A DNA stretch of 64,000 nucleotides from an uncultured Pseudomonadales bacterium. GTDB taxonomy: Bacteria; Pseudomonadota; Gammaproteobacteria; Pseudomonadales; UBA7434. The stretch lies in NCBI GenBank assembly GCA_943788835.1, contig CALSRU010000005.1, positions 85,343 to 149,342 of the forward strand, in the 5' to 3' direction. Below the pieces are notes generated by a model. That model saw only the letters and a program-made list of their open reading frames with translations. It did not search any database and was not told the DNA's origin. Position numbers and translations under genes: made by a program. This document shows positions 1-10,461 of this stretch, in pieces (within the stretch, counting starts at the first letter, position 1; each line of letters starts with the position of its first letter).

Positions 1-1407
1 AGCATGGAGCAAGAGCGTGGGATTTCGGTAACCTCTTCGGTCATGCAATTCCCTTATAAAGGCAGAGTGGTTAATTTACTGGATACCCCAGGCCACGAAG
101 ATTTCTCCGAAGATACCTACCGAACGTTAACAGCGGTCGACTCTGCTCTTATGGTAGTGGACGGCGCTAAAGGCGTTGAGGCCAGAACGATAAAGTTAAT
201 GGATGTGTGTCGTCTGCGTGATACGCCCATTGTTAGCTTCGTTAATAAGCTTGACCGAGATATTCGTGAGTCGGTTGATTTGCTTGATGAAATTGAAGAC
301 GTATTAAAAATAAAGGCCGCGCCTATTAATTGGCCGATTGGCATGGGCAAAGCATTTAAAGGCGTTTATAACCTCTATACAGATACGATTCATGTTTTTG
401 AATCGGGCTATAACTTTAAAATGCATGACGATCAAACCATACAGGGTTTGGAGAGCGATGCTGCTAAAGAATTATTAGATGTCTACTATAACGATTATGT
501 TGAAGAAATCGAGTTGGTGCGCGGTGCCAGTCATCAGTTTGATCTTGAGCAGTATCTTGCCGGTCAGCTGACGCCCGTTTTTTTTGGTACCGCTCTGGCT
601 AACTTCGGTGTGCGTGAAATGTTAGATGGCTTTGTTGAGTGGGCACCTCCGCCGATTCCAAGGCCGACTGAAACGCGTGATGTAGATCCAGTGGAAGAAA
701 AGTTTTCTGGTTTTGTTTTTAAGATTCAGGCCAATATGGACCCCAAGCATCGCGACAGAATTGCTTTTATGCGAATTTGCTCGGGTACTTACAGTAAGGG
801 TATGCGTATGCGGCACGTACGCCTTGATAAAAACATTAAAATTGCTGATGCCGTCAATTTCAAGGCAGGCGATCGATCTGCTGTGGATACAGCTACATCG
901 GGTGATATTATCGGCCTGCATAATCACGGCACAATTCAAATTGGCGATGCATTTACTGAAGGTGAAAATTTAAAATTTACCGGCATACCGCATTTTGCCC
1001 CCGAGCTTTTCAAGCGCATACGTTTAAGAGATCCGCTCAAAACAAAACAGCTTCAGAAAGGTTTAAAACAGCTAGCTGAAGAAGGCTCTACTCAGGTTTT
1101 TATGCCCTTGAATAATAATGATTTAATTGTAGGAGCCGTGGGCAACCTGCAGTTCGAAGTGGTCTCATACCGGCTTAAAGATGAATATAAAGTAGAGGCA
1201 ATCTACGAGCCTATTAATGTTTACACGGCCCATTGGGTGGATTGTGAAGACGAGAAAATGCTGGCCGACTTTCGCAAAAAACAAGCCGATAACTTAGCCT
1301 TAGATGGTGGCGGGCACTTAAGCTACTTGGCGCCTACTCGAGTTAATTTGAGTTTAACTCAAGAGCGATGGCCCGATATTCGCTTTAGATCAACGCGAGA
1401 GCATTAA
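1..1407 (+). CDS. prfC: Peptide chain release factor 3 (RF3), 5'-truncated by the window edge
   Basis: This GTPase recycles RF1 and RF2 from the ribosome after peptide release. The reading frame is open from base 1, so the start codon and the P-loop (G1) region lie before the window. RF3 is normally about 530 residues and some 60 are missing. Visible here are the switch II motif DTPGHEDF near the fragment's residue 28, the G4 motif NKLD, and the RF3-type sequence [14 protein letters not shown] in the switch I region. Domains II and III follow, ending in the conserved [19 protein letters not shown] segment. The gene ends convergently with selO after a 141-base gap that has no obvious terminator. 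Identification is firm; nothing suggests that it is broken other than the window boundary. Confidence 0.96.
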   Translation, partial: SMEQERGISVTSSVMQFPYKGRVVNLLDTPGHEDFSEDTYRTLTAVDSALMVVDGAKGVEARTIKLMDVCRLRDTPIVSFVNKLDRDIRESVDLLDEIEDVLKIKAAPINWPIGMGKAFKGVYNLYTDTIHVFESGYNFKMHDDQTIQGLESDAAKELLDVYYNDYVEEIELVRGASHQFDLEQYLAGQLTPVFFGTALANFGVREMLDGFVEWAPPPIPRPTETRDVDPVEEKFSGFVFKIQANMDPKHRDRIAFMRICSGTYSKGMRMRHVRLDKNIKIADAVNFKAGDRSAVDTATSGDIIGLHNHGTIQIGDAFTEGENLKFTGIPHFAPELFKRIRLRDPLKTKQLQKGLKQLAEEGSTQVFMPLNNNDLIVGAVGNLQFEVVSYRLKDEYKVEAIYEPINVYTAHWVDCEDEKMLADFRKKQADNLALDGGGHLSYLAPTRVNLSLTQERWPDIRFRSTREH

Positions 1408-1548
1408 TTTTTCAGTGGAAATAACTTCCAATAAATAATAATCGCGCTGTAATAAAAATTGCCGTTTAGGCTGCGGTCGTTCTGTCGATGCTATCCCGTT
1501 GCCTATAAACAGTTCGGAAGGTGGGGCAGTGTAGCGGGCCGATAAATT

Positions 1549-2985
1549 CTAGGAGGAGCAGCTAACTTTTAGCGCATGACTCCATGCAGGAGCCGCAGCG
1601 GCGTATTTTTCTTGATTGGGCTGTTCCATATAGGGTGCAGCCAATAATTGCATGAGGTTGTGCAACTCCGTGTAGTCGCCATTCTCTGCGCCTTCAATTG
1701 CCTCTTGGGCTAAATGATTACGTGCGATGTAAAGCGGGTTCACCTCGTTCATGTGTTTTTGCCTTTGCTCTTTGCGAATATCGTTATTCTTTAGGCGGGC
1801 GCGGTAGTTTGTCAGCCATGCTTGCAGCCCAGCCTTATCGGAAAATTGTTGTACCAAGACGCTGCTTTCAATATTGGCTAACCCTCTGAAAGTGAGCGTG
1901 TAGTCGGCACCATTGGCTTGCATTAAACTTAATAAACTATTGATGAGCAGCGCATCATCAGGCTGCTGTTCTACAAGCCCTAACTTACTCAGCATGAGCG
2001 CGCTGTAATGAGTAATTAACTGTGGTTCGTATTCAGCGAGTGCCTCCTGCAGGTCGGCGGTTTCAATTAGCGATGACAATGCATGGCCTAAGGCATTGAG
2101 ATTCCATAAGCCAATGCCAGGCTGCGCGTTAAATGCATAGCGCCCTTGGTGATCAGAATGGTTGCACACGTAGGCTTCGTTATACCGATCCATAAAGCCA
2201 TAAGGACCAAAATCAAAGGTATCGCCCACAATAGACATATTGTCGGTATTCATCACGCCATGAGCAAAGCCAACGGCTTGCCACTTGGCAATTAATATTG
2301 CAGTGCGCTTGATAACAGATTTAAAAAAACTGATGTAACGTTGGCTGCGTTGCTCATTGGTGATTTCAGGATAATACTTTTCGATGCAGTAATCGGCTAA
2401 TTCTTTTACTCGCTCAAGTTGACCCGAGTAATGAAAAAATTCGAAGCTACCAAACCGTACGTGACTTTTCGCTACGCGCACAAGCATCGCTGCGGGTTCG
2501 AGTGTTTCACGCCAAACGGTATCCGTGCCACTCGTTACGCACAGTGCCCGGGTGCCAGGTACGTCAAGCGCAGCAAGCGCCTCACTGGCAATGTATTCGC
2601 GCAAGCTAGAGCGCAGGACTGCGCGGCCATCACCGCCTCTAGAGTATGGAGTGAGTCCGGCACCTTTAAGATGCAAATCCCATTGGCCTGCTGAAGTTTT
2701 TAACTCGCCTAGTAGTACGCCGCGTCCATCGCCTAGCTGAGATACATATTGACCGAATTGATGCCCCGCATAAACCATCGCCAGCGGCTGGCTGCCGGGA
2801 AGTGGTTGCCCGCCGCTCAATGCGCGCAGTAATTTGTTTTCAGGGTCATTGTTTAGGCTTATTTCTAGCTCAGAGGCAAGTGCATTATTTTTTATGATCC
2901 AGCTAGGATTGTGCAGCGGGGTGGTTGCATTATGCGTATAAAAATTAACGTCTAGGCGCGCAAAACTATTATCAAAAGAAAGCAT
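1549..2985 (-). CDS. selO: Protein adenylyltransferase SelO (YdiU family)
   Basis: SelO is a pseudokinase-fold enzyme that transfers AMP from ATP onto Ser, Thr or Tyr of proteins and is linked to redox stress responses. The 478-residue length is normal for the family. Recognisable are the N-terminal NSFARL segment, the glycine-rich stretch KGAGLTPYSRGGDGRAVLRS around residues 108-127, the REYIASEAL helix, and the catalytic core sequence FAHGVMNTDNMS with DFGPYGFMD around residues 240-265. The C-terminus reads VSCSS, as in other gammaproteobacterial members; a selenocysteine, which some family members carry near the end, is not seen. It lies downstream of the lytic transglycosylase on the same strand, 77 bases away, so co-transcription is possible but functionally unrelated. 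Confidence 0.93.
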   Translation of the reverse strand: MLSFDNSFARLDVNFYTHNATTPLHNPSWIIKNNALASELEISLNNDPENKLLRALSGGQPLPGSQPLAMVYAGHQFGQYVSQLGDGRGVLLGELKTSAGQWDLHLKGAGLTPYSRGGDGRAVLRSSLREYIASEALAALDVPGTRALCVTSGTDTVWRETLEPAAMLVRVAKSHVRFGSFEFFHYSGQLERVKELADYCIEKYYPEITNEQRSQRYISFFKSVIKRTAILIAKWQAVGFAHGVMNTDNMSIVGDTFDFGPYGFMDRYNEAYVCNHSDHQGRYAFNAQPGIGLWNLNALGHALSSLIETADLQEALAEYEPQLITHYSALMLSKLGLVEQQPDDALLINSLLSLMQANGADYTLTFRGLANIESSVLVQQFSDKAGLQAWLTNYRARLKNNDIRKEQRQKHMNEVNPLYIARNHLAQEAIEGAENGDYTELHNLMQLLAAPYMEQPNQEKYAAAAPAWSHALKVSCSS

Positions 2986-3062
2986 GGTAAATGTGCCTGG
3001 GCATTGATTAAGCCATCGATTAGTAAATTAATATTCTTCAGTATGCTGCGTTAACGTTTGCT

Positions 3063-3719
3063 CTAGTTTATTCTGTTTTTTTGGTGACTTGAAAGGCTGC
3101 CACCTTGCCAGCGACGCTGCCAGGCTAGCAATACTTTTTCTGAGTAAACGGTGCGGCCAAAGCTGCCGTTGTAGCGCGCTAAGGCCTCACTTAAATTGCC
3201 TTTGGATTTTTGTAGATAAAATTGCAAAATTTTGCAGCCATAGCGAATATTCACCGCTATATCCATGAGGTTGTCACTGCTGCGGCCAATTTCTCGCTTC
3301 CAAAAAGGCATCACTTGCATCAGCCCCTGTGCGCCTACCGGTGATATGGCAAAGCGGTCGAAGGAGCTTTCAATAGCAATAACCGCTAACACCAAGTCGG
3401 GTTCGATGTCACTGAGTTTAGCTTCTTGATAAACAGCTCTCAGAATGCTCAGCGCTTCGCCGTGTTCAATATTATACCGTTGCATTCGACTTAGCATGCT
3501 TTCCAGCCAAACTTCTGCATCGTATTTATCTAAAGTAATGTGTTGCTCGCGTAGGCTGTGCTGTAAGAATTGTTTGAGCTCGATATCGTTGATTTGTGCG
3601 CTGCGGTTGCTTGCTTGACTGATTGGTTGATTGCCGTTGCTGGGATAATCGTTAGCATGAGCTGAGCAGCTCATGCTTAGTGCTAAATATGTGGCGAGAG
3701 CAGCGAAGAAATAATACAT
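3063..3719 (-). CDS. Secreted lytic transglycosylase with SLT (goose-lysozyme-like) domain
   Basis: A predicted periplasmic murein-cleaving enzyme that cuts the MurNAc-GlcNAc bond, leaving 1,6-anhydro ends. I start it at the internal ATG at 3719, because a signal peptide begins there: a hydrophobic stretch ending CSAHA about 22 residues in. The open frame continues upstream to an ATG at 3773, which would put 18 polar residues before the signal peptide. The SLT domain occupies the C-terminal half. The catalytic Glu is in the motif AIESSFD (about residue 117), followed by SPVGAQGLMQVMP, and ARYNGS near the end is also family-typical. It sits between proS and selO on the minus strand. The exact Slt subfamily is not resolvable by eye. 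Confidence 0.88.
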   Translation of the reverse strand: MYYFFAALATYLALSMSCSAHANDYPSNGNQPISQASNRSAQINDIELKQFLQHSLREQHITLDKYDAEVWLESMLSRMQRYNIEHGEALSILRAVYQEAKLSDIEPDLVLAVIAIESSFDRFAISPVGAQGLMQVMPFWKREIGRSSDNLMDIAVNIRYGCKILQFYLQKSKGNLSEALARYNGSFGRTVYSEKVLLAWQRRWQGGSLSSHQKNRIN

Positions 3720-3852
3720 GGCAGATATGTTAGCTACATGGTTGCGAGCCAGCAGATGCTGGCTTTTTGGCATTACAATTTTAGCCTAGTTTGAGCTGCG
3801 CAGTGGTCAAGTTGCAAGTAGTGCACAGCTCTTTGGCGAGAGATACCTTGAC

Positions 3853-5595
3853 CTAGCTTTGCGCAATAAGTTGAAGGATGTCCTTTAGCGCATTATCAAG
3901 CGGTATCTCGGCTGCTTCAGGTTGGTTGCGAGCGCGGTATTCTAAGATGCCTCGCTGTAAGCTTTTTTCACCTACGACAATACGATGCGGAATGCCAATT
4001 AACTCCATATCGGCAAATTTTACTCCGGGTCTGTCCTTGCGGTCGTCGAGTAAGACATCGATTCCGGCTTTTTGTAGGTCATCGTACAGTTGTTCGGTAA
4101 CCTGTCTCACGAGCTCCGACTTTTGCATATTGACCGGAATCAGCACCAGTGCAAATGGAGCGATAGAGGCGGGCCAGATAATTCCTCTATCGTCATGATT
4201 TTGCTCAATGGTGGCGGCCATTACGCGCGATACGCCAATGCCATAGCAGCCCATTAAGAGTGTTTGTGTCTTGCCTTGCTCATTCAAGACGGTTGCCTGC
4301 ATGGCCTCGCTGTACTTATTGCCTAGCTGGAAAATATGGCCCACTTCAATGCCGCGTTTAATCGCCAGCATGCCTTGTCCATCGGGGCTGGCATCGCCCG
4401 CCACGACCGAGCGGATATCAGCAATTTGATCGGGGCTTGTGTCGCGCTGCCAATTAACCCCCGTTAAATGCCAGCCGTCTTTGTTAGCACCGCAAACAAA
4501 ATTAGTTTGAACCGCTGCGGTTCGGTCGGCAATAATGGGCATGCCTAATTCCACCGGACCAATGGAACCTGCCGTGCAATGCAGCTGTTGTTCTATATCT
4601 TGCTCGTCAGCCATCTCCAGAGGCGCTAATACCCAGTCGAGTTTTTCTGCTTTAACCGCATTGAGTTGGTGGTCTCCGCGCACAACAAGGCCAATAAATG
4701 GTGACTCGCAGGTCGCAGGATCGGCTTTAACAATGAGCGTCTTGAGCGTGTCTGATGGTTTTATTTCAAGTTGAGCGGTAATTTCCGTAATAGTTTTAGC
4801 ATTCGGAGTGGCAACTTTTTTCAGCGCTTCGGGCTTGACGGCAGCTTGAGCCGCAGGAGCGAGCGCCTCAGCTAGCTCGACATTTGCAGCGTAATTACTG
4901 CTGTCACTAAACGCAATATCATCTTCGCCAGAGTCCGCTAGCACATGAAACTCATGGCTGGCGCTGCCGCCAATAGAGCCAGTATCGGCGAGTACTGCGC
5001 GAAAGTTTAAGCCAATTCTTGAAAAGATAGTGCTGTAGGCCTCGTACATTGAGGTATAGCTTTTTTCCAGACAGGTTTGGCTGGCATGAAATGAATAGGC
5101 ATCTTTCATTGTGAATTCGCGCGCCCGCATCACGCCGAATCGAGGTCTGATTTCATCGCGAAATTTGGTTTGTATTTGATAAAGGTTCAATGGCAGTTGC
5201 TTATAACTTTGAACTTCATTGCGCACGAGGTCAGTGACGACTTCTTCATGGGTGGGGCCTAAACAAAATGCTCGCTGGTGCCGATCATTAATACGCAGCA
5301 ACTCTGCGCCGTACTGGCTCCAGCGCTCCGATTCTTCCCATAGTTCGGCAGGCTGAACCACGGGCATTAGAACTTCTTGTGCTCCGCTACGATTCATTTC
5401 TTCACGTACGATAGCCTCAATTTTACGCAGTACTCGCAGCCCCATGGGTAGCCATGTATACAGGCCAGAGGCTAGCTTTCTAATCATCCCAGCGCGCAGC
5501 ATGAGTTGATGGCTGACAACTTCAGCGTCGGCAGGGACTTCTTTGAGCGTGGAGAGCAGCATCTGACTGGTGCGCATATTCGGTACATCCGGCAA
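3853..5595 (-). CDS. proS: Prolyl-tRNA synthetase, bacterial type with editing insertion
   Basis: Class II aminoacyl-tRNA synthetase that charges tRNA-Pro in the cytoplasm. At 580 residues it matches the bacterial ProS form, which has a YbaK-like editing domain inserted between motifs 2 and 3 (roughly residues 225-400) to hydrolyse Ala-tRNA-Pro. Motif 1 lies in the [17 protein letters not shown] region, motif 2 around [21 protein letters not shown] and motif 3 around [16 protein letters not shown]. The C-terminal anticodon-binding domain carries [20 protein letters not shown]. The gene is on the minus strand, 93 bases after the HU-like gene, from which it is separated by a terminator-like hairpin. 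No premature stops or missing motifs were seen. Confidence 0.97.
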   Translation of the reverse strand: MPDVPNMRTSQMLLSTLKEVPADAEVVSHQLMLRAGMIRKLASGLYTWLPMGLRVLRKIEAIVREEMNRSGAQEVLMPVVQPAELWEESERWSQYGAELLRINDRHQRAFCLGPTHEEVVTDLVRNEVQSYKQLPLNLYQIQTKFRDEIRPRFGVMRAREFTMKDAYSFHASQTCLEKSYTSMYEAYSTIFSRIGLNFRAVLADTGSIGGSASHEFHVLADSGEDDIAFSDSSNYAANVELAEALAPAAQAAVKPEALKKVATPNAKTITEITAQLEIKPSDTLKTLIVKADPATCESPFIGLVVRGDHQLNAVKAEKLDWVLAPLEMADEQDIEQQLHCTAGSIGPVELGMPIIADRTAAVQTNFVCGANKDGWHLTGVNWQRDTSPDQIADIRSVVAGDASPDGQGMLAIKRGIEVGHIFQLGNKYSEAMQATVLNEQGKTQTLLMGCYGIGVSRVMAATIEQNHDDRGIIWPASIAPFALVLIPVNMQKSELVRQVTEQLYDDLQKAGIDVLLDDRKDRPGVKFADMELIGIPHRIVVGEKSLQRGILEYRARNQPEAAEIPLDNALKDILQLIAQS

Positions 5596-5629
5596 AGGTT
5601 CTATATAAGAGGTATTTCAGATAAATAAA

Positions 5630-5659
5630 AGCCGAGGCTGAATAACTTCGGCCCCGGCT
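5630..5659 (-). terminator. Probable intrinsic terminator of the HU-like gene
   Basis: An inverted repeat pairs 5630-5638 with 5651-5659 (one internal mismatch). Read on the minus strand it is followed by the U-rich run corresponding to 5621-5630. It lies 30 bases past the HU-like stop codon and just upstream of proS, so it likely separates the two transcripts. Confidence 0.6.
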
Positions 5660-5688
5660 CTTTGTGCTATGAAATGAGGCGGTATAAC

Positions 5689-6093
5689 TTAGCCAGCCAT
5701 TTCTTTCAGCTTTTTCAGCGGACGTACTTTAACTGCAAGGCTCGCGGGCTTCGCTTTAAATACAGTTTCTTCGCCAGTGAATGGATTGATGCCTTTACGT
5801 GCTTTTTTCGCAGGCTTTTTCACTGTGTTGACTTTGAGTAGGCCAGGCAGAACGAATTCACCACAAGCACCTTTTTTAACGTGCCTTTCGATTATATCTG
5901 AAAGATCATCGATAATGCTGCTAACTTGCTTGCGAGTTAGGTCGTTGCTCTCTGCAAGCTCAGTGAGAATCTGAGTTTTGCTGAAGCGCGCCTTTACAGC
6001 GGTTAGCTTTTTAGCGGGTGCTTTTTTAGCGGGTGCTTTTTTTGCAGCTTTCTTTTTAGCGGGAGCTTTTTTGGCAGATTTTTTAGCAGCCAT
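5689..6093 (-). CDS. HU-family DNA-binding protein with a histone H1-like Lys/Ala/Pro tail
   Basis: A nucleoid-associated protein candidate of 134 residues. Residues 1-30 form a low-complexity basic tail made of repeated KKAPAKK-type units, resembling the C-terminal tail of eukaryotic H1 and bacterial Hc1/AlgP-like proteins. Residues about 36-130 resemble the HU/IHF fold, with helices containing FSKTQILTELAE, a GEFVLPGLLKV beta segment, and the arm-type sequence INPFTGEETVFKAKP. A good ribosome-binding site (GAGGA) precedes the ATG. The open DNA-binding arm and the extra tail suggest DNA bending or compaction. The tail distinguishes it from the classical 90-residue hupA/hupB products. It has its own long upstream region and probably its own terminator. 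Confidence 0.88.
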   Translation of the reverse strand: MAAKKSAKKAPAKKKAAKKAPAKKAPAKKLTAVKARFSKTQILTELAESNDLTRKQVSSIIDDLSDIIERHVKKGACGEFVLPGLLKVNTVKKPAKKARKGINPFTGEETVFKAKPASLAVKVRPLKKLKEMAG

Positions 6094-6764
6094 GGTGATG
6101 ATTCCTCGTGAGGTTAGAAAACAGTAGTTTTTAAATCTATTCCTGCTTATGCAATGCCAATTGGCTTTTTCGCAGCGCCCCTTAGTAAGAAACTCTATTA
6201 TTACAGAGCCATTTTACCTTCAGCGCGGCGATACTCATTGGTCTTTGCATTCGGCAAGTGTATATATAGCGAAAAGATCGGGCGCAAGCAATCAAAAAAA
6301 CACTTATTTTTACGGCTTTTATGCGAATTAAATGATTTTTTGTATTTTTGATGAAAATAAATAAGCTAATTTAACGTTTTTTGTTAGCTCACCTTTGCTG
6401 TCGTTAGATTTATTAAACACTTGGTTTTGTCGGTAGCGTTGATTTGAACTGGCTCGTGTCGAGTGGGTGAGGCTTGAGAGTGTGGGTTATTTTGACTCGA
6501 TAGCTCGTGGGCGCTAACTCATAATTCCTTTCTCAGGCTGCTTATTTGTGTGCTTTTATTGCATGCCCAGTATGAAGCAGGCAGTTAAATTAGTTTATAA
6601 TCGCCGCTATTAAGCGCAGTGCATTGAGATTCCCCCGGTGTTCGTGGGTCAAAAGGGCTCATGGGCAGTAAAAGGATTGGCAAGAGCCGCGCAAATCATT
6701 GGTTTTGGCGGTTTCTTTAGGCCTGATGATTGAACTGGGGTTTTTGAGAGGATGGCAACGTTTT
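6094..6764. other. 670-base intergenic region between divergent HU-like and fmdB-like genes
   Basis: This divergent gap must hold the promoters of both flanking genes. Short overlapping open frames between 6149 and 6351 encode non-descript peptides without ribosome-binding sites, and I do not call them. The stretch 6280-6420 is strongly A/T-rich. I see no tRNA, convincing terminator or riboswitch. Confidence 0.5.
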
Positions 6765-7091
6765 ATGCCTATTTATGAGTATCAGTGCAAAGCTTGCGAG
6801 CATTATTTTGATGCGCTGCAGAAAATGGGCGATGCACCTTTGCTGGATTGTCCGCAATGCAGCAAACCAGAGCTAACTAAGCTCGTTTCGGCGGCTTCTT
6901 TCAAATTGAAGGGCAGCGGCTGGTATGAAACAGACTTTAAAAATAATGGGCGTGCTCCTGCTGATAGCGGTGCACAATCAAAGCGCGATTCGGCGGGCAA
7001 AGGAGGCCGAGCGGATAACAAGTCGGCCGCAAGTACCGCTGATAAAGCTCCTGTTAAGCCAGCCACTGCAAATAAGTCGGTTGGTAGCTGA
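6765..7091 (+). CDS. FmdB-family zinc-ribbon regulatory protein
   Basis: A 108-residue protein starting at the ATG at 6765. This begins with the family-typical MPIYEYQC and is preceded by GAGAGG at 6746-6751; the frame extends upstream to 6699 but without homology. The N-terminal zinc ribbon shows two CxxC knuckles, CKAC and CPQC, about 27 residues apart, then the conserved KLVSAASFKLKGSGWYETDF. The remaining 45 residues are Lys/Ala/Ser-rich and look disordered. FmdB-like proteins are commonly found next to aspS in gammaproteobacteria, as here. Their biochemical role is not established; FmdB itself was named from a formamidase operon. Identification to family is secure, function is not. Confidence 0.88.
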   Translation: MPIYEYQCKACEHYFDALQKMGDAPLLDCPQCSKPELTKLVSAASFKLKGSGWYETDFKNNGRAPADSGAQSKRDSAGKGGRADNKSAASTADKAPVKPATANKSVGS

Positions 7092-7265
7092 GCAAAGAGT
7101 AGCCTTGGGGTGTTGTTACCCCAATGGTGTGCAGCAATTTTAGTTAGATACAAGGCAGGGTCGAGAGGCTACTTTGGTTAGTTGCGACCAGGCAATAATT
7201 GCGACCTAGATGCTATGTGATATAGCTTCGGGACGTGCCAATAAGTCAATAAAGCAGAGGTATTT

Positions 7266-9074
7266 TTGGCCAACTTAACAAATTCTATTCCCATGCGTGA
7301 TAGTTACTGCGGTGAGGTTGCTCTAACCCATATCGACAAACCGGTTACCTTATGTGGCTGGGTTGATCGTCGCCGTGATCACGGTGGTGTTATTTTTATC
7401 GATTTGCGTGACCGCAGCGGTATTGTTCAAGTGGTTTTCGATCCCGATGCGGGTGAGCATTTCACTCTGGCCGATAAAGTGCGCGGTGAATACGTGCTAC
7501 AGGTTAAAGGCGTGGTGCGTGCACGCAGCGAGGCTACCATAAACCCCGATATGGCAACAGGCGAAATAGAGGTGTATGCGCAGGCGCTTGAGGTGCTCAA
7601 TCAGGCAGAGACACCGCCATTCCAGCTCGATAATCATACCGAGGTGGGCGAAGATATTCGGCTGAAGTATCGCTACTTAGATTTACGTCGACATGAAATG
7701 CAGGCTAAGTTGCTACTGCGTGGCCGCGTTACATCGGCCATAAGAGGCTTTCTCGATCGCGAAGGCTTCTTAGATATTGAAACGCCTATCCTCACACGGG
7801 CTACGCCAGAAGGTGCGCGCGACTATCTGGTGCCTAGCAGAACCCACGACGGCAACTTTTTTGCTTTGCCGCAATCGCCACAACTATTTAAGCAGTTATT
7901 AATGGTAGCGGGCTTTGATCGTTATTATCAAATCGCTAAATGTTTCCGTGATGAGGATTTGCGTGCCGACCGGCAGCCTGAATTTACCCAAATAGATATT
8001 GAAACGTCGTTTATGGGCCAAGATGAAATCATGGCCTCGGCTGAGCAACTTATTCGTGAGGTTTTTAGCAACAGCTTAGATGTCGAGCTGACCGAATTCC
8101 CTCGTATCGATTACGCCACGGCTATGCGCGATTATGGCAGTGATAAGCCTGACTTGCGTATTCCATTGACGCTGGTTGATGTGAACGATCTTATGGCGAG
8201 TGTCGACTTCAAGGTATTCAATGGTCCAGCTAATGACCCTGAGGGACGAGTCGCTGCGCTCAAGGTACCTGGCGGGGCCAGCATCAGCCGCAAAGAAATT
8301 GATGGTTACACAAAGTTTGTAAGCATTTATGGCGCCAAAGGATTGGCTTGGGTTAAAGTCAACGATATTGCGCAGGGGCTGGCCGGTTTACAGTCGCCTA
8401 TCTTGAAGTTCATGCCTGACGATACCGTGTTGGCGCTCATGCAGCGCCTCGAAGTGGCCGATGGCGACATTGTATTCTTTGGTGCCGATAAATCGCACGT
8501 CGTTAACGAAGCGCTCGGTGCGCTGCGCTGTAAGTTAGGTGAAGATTTAGATTTATACACCTGCCAGTGGGCGCCATTGTGGGTGGTTGATTTTCCAATG
8601 TTTGAGAAGGACGATCGCGGTGGTTGGACTGCCTTGCATCATCCGTTTACAGCCCCGTCTTGTTTGTTACAAGAATTGCAGGCTGATCCCGGTGCGGCGC
8701 TGTCGCAAGCCTATGACATGGTGTTAAACGGTACCGAGTTAGGCGGTGGTTCTTTGCGTATTCACAACGCCGACATGCAGTCAGCGGTATTTCGTTTGTT
8801 GGATATTAGCGAGGCTGAGGCTAACGAAAAATTTGGCTTTTTGCTCGACGCGCTCAAGTATGGTGCGCCACCGCATGGCGGCTTGGCATTTGGTTTAGAT
8901 CGTCTGATCATGTTAATGACAGGTGCCAGTTCAATTCGCGACGTAATTGCATTCCCTAAAACCCAAACAGCGGCTTGTGTGTTGACCGAGGCACCCGGTG
9001 AGGTGGATGCAAAGCAATTGCGTGAACTGCATATTAAGTTGCGCAACAATGAGAAAAAAGATCCGCCCGCTTAG
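7266..9074 (+). CDS. aspS: Aspartyl-tRNA synthetase (possibly the non-discriminating Asp/Asn type)
   Basis: Class IIb synthetase of 602 residues with an N-terminal OB-fold anticodon-binding domain ([24 protein letters not shown]), the catalytic core with [18 protein letters not shown] (motif 2), a GAD insertion around residues 290-430, and motif 3 near [10 protein letters not shown]. The start is ambiguous. A TTG at 7266 has a GAGG ribosome-binding site five bases upstream, whereas the ATG at 7293 aligns with the usual start (MRDSYCGE) but has no visible ribosome-binding site. I give the TTG. The loop reads [10 protein letters not shown] like Pseudomonas AspRS, which is non-discriminating; this would imply tRNA-dependent Asn synthesis via GatCAB. 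It heads the ruv-tol-que block. Confidence 0.96.
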   Translation: MANLTNSIPMRDSYCGEVALTHIDKPVTLCGWVDRRRDHGGVIFIDLRDRSGIVQVVFDPDAGEHFTLADKVRGEYVLQVKGVVRARSEATINPDMATGEIEVYAQALEVLNQAETPPFQLDNHTEVGEDIRLKYRYLDLRRHEMQAKLLLRGRVTSAIRGFLDREGFLDIETPILTRATPEGARDYLVPSRTHDGNFFALPQSPQLFKQLLMVAGFDRYYQIAKCFRDEDLRADRQPEFTQIDIETSFMGQDEIMASAEQLIREVFSNSLDVELTEFPRIDYATAMRDYGSDKPDLRIPLTLVDVNDLMASVDFKVFNGPANDPEGRVAALKVPGGASISRKEIDGYTKFVSIYGAKGLAWVKVNDIAQGLAGLQSPILKFMPDDTVLALMQRLEVADGDIVFFGADKSHVVNEALGALRCKLGEDLDLYTCQWAPLWVVDFPMFEKDDRGGWTALHHPFTAPSCLLQELQADPGAALSQAYDMVLNGTELGGGSLRIHNADMQSAVFRLLDISEAEANEKFGFLLDALKYGAPPHGGLAFGLDRLIMLMTGASSIRDVIAFPKTQTAACVLTEAPGEVDAKQLRELHIKLRNNEKKDPPA

Positions 9075-9101
9075 CAAGGCAGCTTGCTGCAATGTTTTTT
9101 T
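9073..9101 (+). terminator. Candidate terminator after aspS
   Basis: The stop codon of aspS merges into an inverted repeat (9073-9078 with 9083-9088; an alternative pairing is 9079-9083 with 9086-9090). A run of seven T follows at 9095-9101. The T run is displaced by four to six bases from the stem, so termination may be partial, allowing reading into ruvC. Confidence 0.5.
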
Positions 9102-9178
9102 GCGTTGCGCAATAGTGCGTTGCAGCCGTCTTGTTGCGGCTGTTGGTAATGATTACGAACCACTATTTTTGGGTCCTT

Positions 9179-9688
9179 ATGAGTATTATTCTTGGTATCG
9201 ATCCGGGGTCGCGTAAGACGGGTTATGGCATCATTGAATCAGTCCGTGGCAAGCCGCATTACATTGCCAGCGGTTGTATTCGGCTAACTAGCGAAACGGG
9301 ATTGCCGGCACGGCTGACGAGCTTATTTACCAGTTTGCAAACACTCATCGATGATTATCATCCAGCCGACGTGGCTGTTGAGCAAGTGTTTGTGGGCAAG
9401 AGTGCGAGCTCGGCGTTAACCCTAGGCCATGCCCGCGGTGTAGCACTATTGGTACCTAGCATGGCTGGACTTGACGTCTTTGAATATGCTGCTCGATCTG
9501 TCAAACAAGCCGTTGCAGGAACTGGCGCGGCGGATAAGGCTCAAGTCCAAAGTATGGTGGTTCGGCTCCTCAAGCTTAATGCCACGCCTGGAGAGGATGC
9601 CGCCGATGCACTAGCTGTGGCTCTTTGTCATATGTACAGTGTTAAATTGAGCAGGCTTGTGCAGACTACAGGCGAGACAGCATCATGA
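9179..9688 (+). CDS. ruvC: Crossover junction endodeoxyribonuclease RuvC
   Basis: Resolves Holliday junctions by symmetrical cleavage in concert with the RuvAB branch-migration motor. The 169-residue product starts at the ATG at 9179, because the conserved N-terminus IILGIDPGSRKTGYG follows at once; the open frame upstream to 9131 has no homology. Acidic active-site residues are visible in GIDPG (Asp), VEQVFVGKSASSALTLGHARG (Glu) and EDAADALAVALCH (two Asp). The stop overlaps the ruvA start as ATGA, so the two are translationally coupled. Many gammaproteobacteria, including Pseudomonas, have yebC between aspS and ruvC; it is absent here. Confidence 0.97.
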   Translation: MSIILGIDPGSRKTGYGIIESVRGKPHYIASGCIRLTSETGLPARLTSLFTSLQTLIDDYHPADVAVEQVFVGKSASSALTLGHARGVALLVPSMAGLDVFEYAARSVKQAVAGTGAADKAQVQSMVVRLLKLNATPGEDAADALAVALCHMYSVKLSRLVQTTGETAS

Positions 9689-10308
9689 TAAGTTTTCTAG
9701 TGGGTGAGTTGGTTGTTAAGTCGGCTCCTACATTAGTGTTAGATGTCAGCGGCGTTGGCTATGAAGTTCAAGCGTCGCTCACCACATTTGCCGCCCTTCC
9801 TGCGCTAGGCGCACGCGTTAAGCTCTTAACTCATTTTGTGGTGCGAGAGGATGCCCAGCTGCTCTATGGCTTTGCCGACCACGCCGAGCGCAAATTATTT
9901 TGTGCGCTGATTAAGGTCAATGGTGTTGGCCCTAAACTGGCGTTAGCGATTCTTTCAGGTATGGATGTTAGGGGTTTTGCGCGTTGCATCCTTGCTAACG
10001 ATCTCAAGTCTCTCACTTGCTTGCCCGGCGTTGGTAAAAAAACAGCAGAGCGGTTAGTGATTGAAATGAAAGACCGTATGCACGATTGGCAAGCCGGTGA
10101 TGTGAGCGATCAAGAGCTTGACACAGCAGATGACAATCGCTCAGGCGGCGGGCACAATATATTGGTGGCTGAAGCCGAAACTGCATTGGTTGCTCTGGGT
10201 TATAAACCCGTTGAGGCGAGCAAAGCTATCGCGAAACTCGATTTTGATCAGATTAATACGGCGGAAGATGCGATAAGGGCAGCATTGCAATCCACGCTGA
10301 GGCGTTAG
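9685..10308 (+). CDS. ruvA: Holliday junction branch-migration complex subunit RuvA
   Basis: RuvA tetramers bind the four-way junction and load RuvB hexamers. The product has 207 residues. The N-terminal OB-fold domain carries GVGYEVQAS and a separating acidic pin region. Two helix-hairpin-helix motifs are seen as VNGVGPKLALAIL and LPGVGKKTAERLVIEMKDR in domain II. The C-terminal domain III (ALVALGYKPVEASKAIAKL), which contacts RuvB, is intact. The start codon overlaps the ruvC stop by four bases. A 153-base gap to ruvB contains no clear terminator. Confidence 0.97.
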   Translation: MISFLVGELVVKSAPTLVLDVSGVGYEVQASLTTFAALPALGARVKLLTHFVVREDAQLLYGFADHAERKLFCALIKVNGVGPKLALAILSGMDVRGFARCILANDLKSLTCLPGVGKKTAERLVIEMKDRMHDWQAGDVSDQELDTADDNRSGGGHNILVAEAETALVALGYKPVEASKAIAKLDFDQINTAEDAIRAALQSTLRR

Positions 10309-10461
10309 TGATGTTATTGTGCAGAGGCGAAACAGCTATCTGGTCTGTTACAAAAACGCGGATAAAAATTTTGAGCATTGATCGAAGGCTTTAAATAGCG
10401 ATGATAGGTAGAATCACTAAACTGAGTTCGACTAAATCCGTTGTACGGCAGATAAAATTTT

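Noticed and set aside
6149..6351. Two overlapping 60-65-codon open frames in the HU/fmdB gap
   Set aside because: No ribosome-binding site, no recognisable domain, A/T-rich sequence, and they overlap each other in different frames.
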